DNA of 64,000 bases from Arenicella xantha (lineage in GTDB: Bacteria > Pseudomonadota > Gammaproteobacteria > Arenicellales > Arenicellaceae), in contig NZ_QNRT01000004.1 of the NCBI RefSeq assembly GCF_003315245.1, forward strand, positions 186,001 to 250,000, in the 5' to 3' direction. Positions 58,986 through 64,000 of this stretch are shown here, piece after piece. Every line of letters begins with the position of its first letter. The stretch's first letter is position 1. Made by a program: the position numbers and the translations under genes. Below the pieces are notes generated by a model. That model did no database searches. It worked only from the letters and a program-made list of their open reading frames with translations, and was not told where the DNA came from.

Positions 58986-59417
58986 ATGGCTGTTGAACGT
59001 ACTCTTTCTATAATTAAACCAGATGCTGTCGCTAAAAATGTAATCGGTGAAATTTACTCACGATTTGAAAAAGCAGGCTTGAAAATTGTTGCTGCACGCA
59101 TGATGCATTTGACCGAAGAGCAAGCCGGAGAATTTTATGCTGTGCATAAAGAGCGTCCGTTTTATGGCGACTTGGTATCTTTCATGACCTCTGGGCCTGT
59201 AATCGTGCAAGCGCTTGAAGGCGAAAATGCGATTGCTACACACCGTGATGTAATGGGCGCGACTAACCCAGCTGAAGCGGCTCCAGGTACAATTCGAGCT
59301 GATTTCGCTACGAGCATTGACGAAAATGCATGTCATGGTTCTGATGCACCTGAAACGGCTGCACAAGAGATCGAATTCTTTTTCGGTGCCGATGGCGTTT
59401 GCCCTCGCACTCGATAG
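58986..59417 (+). CDS. ndk: Nucleoside diphosphate kinase
   Basis: Phosphorylates nucleoside diphosphates with ATP. The 143-residue protein starts [20 protein letters not shown] and has the active-site His117 in [13 protein letters not shown], with the Kpn loop sequence before it. GGAG seven bases before the ATG at 58986 supports this start over a longer frame from 58884. rlmN follows after about 30 bases. Confidence 0.97.
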   Translation: MAVERTLSIIKPDAVAKNVIGEIYSRFEKAGLKIVAARMMHLTEEQAGEFYAVHKERPFYGDLVSFMTSGPVIVQALEGENAIATHRDVMGATNPAEAAPGTIRADFATSIDENACHGSDAPETAAQEIEFFFGADGVCPRTR

Positions 59418-59446
59418 TTAGTTTTATAACACCAGCCCGAATTTCT

Positions 59447-60568
59447 ATGATATTACCTGAGCAAACCGATCAGCCGACTAATTTAATGGGGCTTGATCGT
59501 GAGGCAATGGAAGCTTATTTCGCTGCCATTGGCGAGAAATCTTTCCGTGCCTCACAGGTAATGAAGTGGATACATCAGGTTGGTGTTAGCGATTTTGCTG
59601 AGATGACTAATCTCAGCAAAACGCTGCGTACTGCGCTTTCTGAGCAAGCTGTGATATCGGTTCCGGAGATCATCTCCGATAATCTATCTGAAGACGGTAC
59701 GCGTAAGTGGTTGTTAAAGGTGCCCGGTAAGAGCGCCATTGAAATGGTGTTTATTCCAGAAGATTCACGCGGCACCTTGTGTGTGTCTTCGCAAGTTGGC
59801 TGTACTCTAAGTTGCTCGTTCTGTGCTACCGGCAAGCAGGGTTATAATCGTGACTTGACCACTGCTGAAATCATCGGGCAAGTCTGGATCGCCAAGCATT
59901 TGTTAGCCAAGCAATACAACACTGATCAGCGGATCGTGTCCAATGTAGTAATGATGGGCATGGGCGAGCCGTTGATGAATTTTGACAATGTTGTTTCGGC
60001 CATGAAAATCATGCAGGACGATTTCAGTTTTGGTTTATCAAAGCGACGTATTACTCTCAGTACCGCTGGAGTTGTGCCTAAAATTGACGCATTAAAAGAA
60101 GCGTGCCCAGTTAGTTTGGCGGTGTCGCTGCACGCCCCCAATGATGCGTTACGCAATGAATTGGTCCCGCTAAATCGAAAATATCCAATTCAACAATTAA
60201 TGGATGCTTGTAACCGCTATGTTGCTGATTCGAATCGCGCGCGGATTACTTTCGAATATGTGATGTTGTCGGGCGTCAATGACGAGCCTGAACATGCGCA
60301 TGAGTTAGCGGCGCTAATGCAGACCGTGCCTGGCAAGGTGAACCTGATTCCGTTTAATACATTTGAAGGGATTGAGTATGAGCGCTCATCAAATAATCGA
60401 ATTAATCGATTTCGTGACATTTTGCATGACGCCGGTGTTATTGTAACGGTTCGGAAGACGCGAGGCGACGATATAGAGGCGGCTTGCGGCCAACTGGCTG
60501 GAGATGTAATGGATCGCACACGTCGTGCCGAAAAATTTAGACAAAGCCAAGCCAAAAAAATACAATGA
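59447..60568 (+). CDS. rlmN: Dual-specificity RNA methyltransferase RlmN
   Basis: Radical-SAM enzyme that adds C2-methyl to A2503 of 23S rRNA and to A37 of some tRNAs. The 373-residue protein has the cluster motif [49 protein letters not shown], and the second catalytic cysteine near the end in [10 protein letters not shown] use ATG 59447; a frame from 59399 would overlap ndk and adds a sequence unlike the family. It overlaps pilW by four bases. Confidence 0.96.
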   Translation: MILPEQTDQPTNLMGLDREAMEAYFAAIGEKSFRASQVMKWIHQVGVSDFAEMTNLSKTLRTALSEQAVISVPEIISDNLSEDGTRKWLLKVPGKSAIEMVFIPEDSRGTLCVSSQVGCTLSCSFCATGKQGYNRDLTTAEIIGQVWIAKHLLAKQYNTDQRIVSNVVMMGMGEPLMNFDNVVSAMKIMQDDFSFGLSKRRITLSTAGVVPKIDALKEACPVSLAVSLHAPNDALRNELVPLNRKYPIQQLMDACNRYVADSNRARITFEYVMLSGVNDEPEHAHELAALMQTVPGKVNLIPFNTFEGIEYERSSNNRINRFRDILHDAGVIVTVRKTRGDDIEAACGQLAGDVMDRTRRAEKFRQSQAKKIQ

Positions 60569-61365
60569 GGGTTATGCCTACTCTAAAACTGTTTCACCAA
60601 CTATTTATCCGCGCCGCTATTGGCTTCTCACTGCTATTATTTGTTTCTGCCTGCACCACAACTGGTGGTGGTAGTAAGCAAATTACTAAAGCGCAGAAAT
60701 CTCGAGCTGATCGTGCCATGGTGCACACACAGCTAGCGCGAGGCTATTTGCAGCAAGACCAATACGCTACGGCCAAGACTCAATTGGAGCGAGCGTTAAG
60801 CATTGATCCTACCCATTCGGACAGCAATTATGTGATGGCTTTGTTATTGCTGAAGTTGGAACAAAACAGAGAGGCTGAACAGTTTTTCGCTAGGGCGGTT
60901 TCGAGTGACCGGCAGAATTCGCCGGCAGCGCACGATTTTGGTGTGTTTTTATGCCAAATTGGTAAAGAGCGAGAAGCGGTTGAATATTTTGAAATCGCCG
61001 TTTCTAATCCACTTTTTGATAAAGCTCAGTTGAGTTATATGCGCGCCGGAGAGTGTCTACTCAAGATCAAAGACCCAGTAGCAGAGCAGTATTTAAAGCG
61101 AGCATTATCAATTAACCCCCGATTACGCCCCGCCCTATACCAATTGGCGCTGTTAAAATATGAAGCAGGGTCCTATATGTCGGCTCGGGCATACATCGAG
61201 CGTTATTTTGCGATTACTAAACCGCAACCTGGCTCGCTTTTGCTAGCATATAAAATAGAATCCCAACTCAATGCCTTAGATGTTGCTGAAGGCTACCGTA
61301 GTAAATTGCTAATCGAGTTTCCTGGCTCCAAAGAAGCTGGGTCAGTTCGCCAAGGCAGAAATTAA
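60565..61365 (+). CDS. pilW: Type IV pilus biogenesis protein PilW/PilF (TPR lipoprotein)
   Basis: Outer-membrane lipoprotein that promotes PilQ secretin multimerisation. The 266-residue protein has a lipobox near residue 30 ([14 protein letters not shown]) and TPR repeats from about 50 to 250 (for example [19 protein letters not shown]). The gene starts at ATG 60565, overlapping the rlmN stop as ATGA. This rlmN-pilW-rodZ order is common. No other pilus genes are in the window. Confidence 0.92.
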   Translation: MRVMPTLKLFHQLFIRAAIGFSLLLFVSACTTTGGGSKQITKAQKSRADRAMVHTQLARGYLQQDQYATAKTQLERALSIDPTHSDSNYVMALLLLKLEQNREAEQFFARAVSSDRQNSPAAHDFGVFLCQIGKEREAVEYFEIAVSNPLFDKAQLSYMRAGECLLKIKDPVAEQYLKRALSINPRLRPALYQLALLKYEAGSYMSARAYIERYFAITKPQPGSLLLAYKIESQLNALDVAEGYRSKLLIEFPGSKEAGSVRQGRN

Positions 61366-61446
61366 TCGAATTAAATACCATTCATCCTGTTAGTCCAGAG
61401 TGGATGAATGTAAGCCCTAGTTAAGTATGGGTTGGTGAAAAGACTG

Positions 61447-62322
61447 ATGGAAGAAAAAAACAAACTTACTGATGACGTGCGCGCTGTACCCGAGCAGGGC
61501 AGTGGCAGCTTGCTAGCCGCTGAACGCAAACGACAAAATAAAACCGTTGAAGAGGTTGCAGCGCAACTTAATCTGTCGGTGACGCAAATCCGCACAATAG
61601 AACTAGATCAAAGTGAAGGCTTGCCTGAGCCCACTTATGTGCGCGGTTATATCCGGTCTTATGCGAAGCTTTTAGAACTGGATTCTGAAGAGGTTCTTGC
61701 ACATTACTTGCATCCCAATTGGCAGAAAGGTTCGAGGCTCGATGGTTTGCCAAAAGGCTTAGGTAACGCCAGTACTGGTGATTCCAGAGGTTTTTTCAGT
61801 CTTGGTAAATTATTGTTTATTGCCGCAATTGTGGGTATTACCGTGTTTATGTGGATGACGGGCCGGCTTGATGGTCTGCTTGGTAAGCAGGCAGCTCCGG
61901 TGGCTGCCTCCATTCAAAGCAGCGGAGCGGTACCCAGTAGTGGTAGTTCTACTCAAGTGACAAGTTCCCCTGTTCAAAATGTGACGAATGATGCGGCGTC
62001 TGATGCGGCTGTGGTTGGTTCTGACTCTGATGAAAACTCTGAGCAAGCTGATGAGCTTAATGCTGACGCGGTAGAAGCAGCTGGGCATGAGTTAGTATTG
62101 AATTTCTCTGATACTTCTTGGATTGATATTCGTGATGCCGACGGTAAGCGACTTGCGTACAAAAGTTATGCCGGAGGGGAAGAGCTGGTAGTTTCCTCGC
62201 AGATTCCAATGAGTGTGTTTATCGGCAATGCTAAAGCGGTAACCGCCACGTATAACGGGGCTGCATTTGATTTGACTGCACATCGAGAAGGTGTGTTCGC
62301 GAGATTTTCGTTAGGCGAATAA
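61447..62322 (+). CDS. rodZ: Cytoskeletal protein RodZ
   Basis: Bitopic membrane protein that links MreB to the cell envelope and helps hold rod shape. The 291-residue protein has an N-terminal helix-turn-helix (SLLAAERKRQNKTVEEVAAQ, SVTQIRTIELDQSEGLPEPT) and an YVRGYIRSYAKLLELD signature, one membrane helix (LFIAAIVGITVFMWMTG), a low-complexity Ser/Ala-rich linker and a C-terminal beta domain (LVLNFSDTSWIDIRDADG). I use ATG 61447; the TTG at 61432 is less likely. In E. coli ispG stands between rodZ and hisS; here hisS follows directly. Confidence 0.93.
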   Translation: MEEKNKLTDDVRAVPEQGSGSLLAAERKRQNKTVEEVAAQLNLSVTQIRTIELDQSEGLPEPTYVRGYIRSYAKLLELDSEEVLAHYLHPNWQKGSRLDGLPKGLGNASTGDSRGFFSLGKLLFIAAIVGITVFMWMTGRLDGLLGKQAAPVAASIQSSGAVPSSGSSTQVTSSPVQNVTNDAASDAAVVGSDSDENSEQADELNADAVEAAGHELVLNFSDTSWIDIRDADGKRLAYKSYAGGEELVVSSQIPMSVFIGNAKAVTATYNGAAFDLTAHREGVFARFSLGE

Positions 62323-62399
62323 ACCTTTTCGTCGGTAGTAATGTCGGCATCAATGCTGGCGTGTGTTTTTAGCCCCAATGCGTATAGCAAGATTGTTTA

Positions 62400-63704
62400 A
62401 TGAGCAAAAAAGCCCAGATTAATGCCGTTCGAGGTATGAATGATATTTTGCCGCAGGACAGTCGGCTTTGGCTTCGTGTCGAATCTATCTGTGCAGCGGT
62501 TTTTGCGCGTCATAGTTACCAGCAAATTCGAACGCCCATCATCGAAAGTACCAGTCTATTCTCCCGCTCTATTGGCGAAGAGACTGATATTGTGTCTAAG
62601 GAAATGTATACCTTCGAAGATCGAAACGGTGATTCCTTGACCTTACGTCCTGAGGGTACTGCAAGCACGGTCAGGGCTGGAATCGAAAACAGCTTATTTT
62701 ATAACCAGCAACAACGATTATGGTACACCGGCCCGATGTTTCGCCACGAGCGACCACAGAAGGGGCGTTATCGGCAATTCCATCAGATTGGCGTTGAGTG
62801 CTACGGCTGGAGTTCGCCAGACATTGAAGCCGAGGTCTTGTCTCTAACACGTCAGTTGTTTGACGAGTTGGGGCTTGAAAAAACCGAACTGCAAATCAAT
62901 AGTTTGGGAGATAAGAGCGCACGAGCAAGTTACCGAGAGAGTTTGGTGGCCTATTTATCGCAACATAAAGATCAACTCGATGAAGATAGTGTACGCCGAC
63001 TGACAACCAATCCGTTGCGGATTCTCGATAGCAAGAATCAGACGGTGCAAGAGCTGCTAGTTGATGCGCCGAGTATTCTGGATTTTTTGAATGAGGCGTC
63101 GCGACAGCATTTTGAAACCTTGCAGCAACATCTCATAGATTTAGATATTTCGTTTGTTATCAACCCTCGTTTAGTGCGTGGGCTGGATTACTATAACGAT
63201 ACGGTGTTTGAGTGGGTAAATGCGGATTTCGGTGCTCAGTCTACCGTTTGTGGCGGTGGTCGTTACGATTCCATGGTTGAGCAATTAGGTGGACATGCCA
63301 CGCCAGGCTTCGGCTTTGGTATGGGGCTTGAGCGTTTGATTCAAATCTTGCAAGAACAAGGAGCCAGCATTGCTCTTGAGCAAAAGACATTAGATGTTTT
63401 TATTGTGTCGGTTGGTGAAGCCGCGCGTCGGCAGGCCTTAGTTGTTCAGTCTTTGCTGACTAGATCTGGTTTGAGTGTGCAATGCCACATGGGCGAAGGC
63501 TCAATGAAAAACCAATTTAAGCGAGCTGATAAAAGTGGTGCTGCGGTGGCGGTGATTATTGGTGAACAAGAGGCGGCAAATAACTCGGCAAGCGTTAAAT
63601 TGTTGCGGGTTCGGCCTGACTCCGGTGAAACAGCGAACCAGCAACCGATAATCGCGCAAAACGATGTCGTTAACGCCGTGACTAATTTACTAGAATCGCT
63701 ATAA
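62400..63704 (+). CDS. hisS: Histidine--tRNA ligase
   Basis: Class II synthetase that charges tRNA-His. The 434-residue protein shows INAVRGMNDILPQDSRLW, YQQIRTPIIESTSLFSRSIG, motif 2 TGPMFRHERPQKGRYRQFHQ, histidine-binding RGLDYYNDTVFEW, motif 3 PGFGFGMGLERL, and a C-terminal anticodon-binding domain. It is followed by yfgM after about 130 bases. Confidence 0.97.
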   Translation: MSKKAQINAVRGMNDILPQDSRLWLRVESICAAVFARHSYQQIRTPIIESTSLFSRSIGEETDIVSKEMYTFEDRNGDSLTLRPEGTASTVRAGIENSLFYNQQQRLWYTGPMFRHERPQKGRYRQFHQIGVECYGWSSPDIEAEVLSLTRQLFDELGLEKTELQINSLGDKSARASYRESLVAYLSQHKDQLDEDSVRRLTTNPLRILDSKNQTVQELLVDAPSILDFLNEASRQHFETLQQHLIDLDISFVINPRLVRGLDYYNDTVFEWVNADFGAQSTVCGGGRYDSMVEQLGGHATPGFGFGMGLERLIQILQEQGASIALEQKTLDVFIVSVGEAARRQALVVQSLLTRSGLSVQCHMGEGSMKNQFKRADKSGAAVAVIIGEQEAANNSASVKLLRVRPDSGETANQQPIIAQNDVVNAVTNLLESL

Positions 63705-63836
63705 TGCACAGTCCCGCATAACGCTCGCTTGCTTAGAGTGCTGTTTTGCGACGTTGTTTGACGTGCTAGCGTCTAACGATGATTAGAATGGGCCATTGGC
63801 CTAGATAACAAAAAGAATTTACTGAGAGCAATTCAC

Positions 63837-64000
63837 ATGGCAGACGATATTTTTCTGACCCCCGAAGAACAAGACGAGCGTGCTCGTCAGTGGCTAAAAG
63901 ACAATGGACCGGCACTTGTCATCGGTATTGCACTTGGGCTTGGGGCGATCTTTGGTTGGGACTATTATAAAAAGGCTCAGCTCGAACTAGCGGAAGGTGC
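63837..64000 (+). CDS. yfgM: Ancillary SecYEG translocon subunit YfgM, N-terminal part
   Basis: Only the first 54 codons are in the window. They encode the typical start ADDIFLTPEEQDERARQWLK, then a membrane helix (PALVIGIALGLGAIFGWDYY) and the beginning of the periplasmic TPR domain. YfgM normally stands between hisS and bamB. The gene is cut by the window edge. Confidence 0.9.
   Translation, partial: MADDIFLTPEEQDERARQWLKDNGPALVIGIALGLGAIFGWDYYKKAQLELAEG

Noticed and set aside
59399-59446. Upstream extension of rlmN overlapping ndk
   Set aside because: It would overlap the end of ndk and adds residues unlike RlmN; ATG 59447 fits the family.

Overview
The window reads as a chromosomal segment of a free-living, aerobic gammaproteobacterium with moderate GC content. 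The evidence is the gene content and order: lptFG, guaBA, sdhCDAB-sdhE, the lepA-lepB-DUF4845-rnc-era-recO-pdxJ block, mutS-fdxA, suhB/trmJ, and ndk-rlmN-pilW-rodZ-hisS-yfgM. I cannot name a genus from sequence alone. I saw no insertion sequences, prophage genes, CRISPR arrays, rRNA or tRNA genes. Most of the window is core housekeeping DNA with two less familiar gene clusters.

Layout. 1-6.7 kb: valS (cut by the window edge), holC and pepA on the minus strand, divergent from lptFG, then an RDD membrane protein. 6.7-7.3 kb: a 620 bp AT-rich gap with two perfect, inverted DnaA boxes and degenerate ones nearby; it is a candidate origin or DnaA-controlled region. 7.3-10.9 kb: three uncharacterised coiled-coil/membrane genes. 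11-16.6 kb: sodB, pyk, guaB, guaA. 16.8-23.7 kb: an acyltransferase-SGNH O-acetyltransferase, then type II secretion genes gspHIJKLM without gspC-G. 23.8-26 kb: a cytochrome c and a HerA-like ATPase. 26.3-31.7 kb: a six-gene signalling cluster with an OmpR-type regulator, a coiled-coil protein, a membrane protein with a roadblock/longin-like region, a Rab-like small GTPase, a soluble hybrid histidine kinase and an HPt protein. 31.8-41 kb: a YpfJ-type metallopeptidase, ygfZ, an SDHAF4-like assembly factor, sdhCDAB, sdhE, a LysR regulator and nadB. 41-47.4 kb: the lepA to pdxJ block. 47.4-57.3 kb: a lytic transglycosylase, yajQ, a DsbC-like protein, fdxA, mutS, suhB, trmJ, cysE, an A-type Fe-S carrier and an outer-membrane-type protein. 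57.4-64 kb: an mtaB-like gene, ndk, rlmN, pilW, rodZ, hisS and the start of yfgM.

How the genes work together. Several sets act in one process: LPS export (lptFG), GMP synthesis (guaBA), complex II and its flavinylation factors (SDHAF4-like, sdhCDAB, sdhE), a T2SS pseudopilus and inner-membrane platform (gspHIJKLM), RNA maturation and ribosome assembly (rnc, era), and Fe-S/thiol functions (cysE, IscA-like, fdxA, ygfZ). The most interesting set is the 26.3-31.7 kb cluster. It contains all four phosphotransfer sites of a phosphorelay (His kinase, REC, HPt, response regulator) beside a Rab-like GTPase and a candidate membrane-anchored roadblock partner, which suggests that GTPase state and phosphorelay output are coupled. 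That coupling is an inference. The second point of interest is the DnaA-box cluster at 6.9 kb, where hand counts of G and C in minus-strand genes to the left and right fit a change of strand skew.
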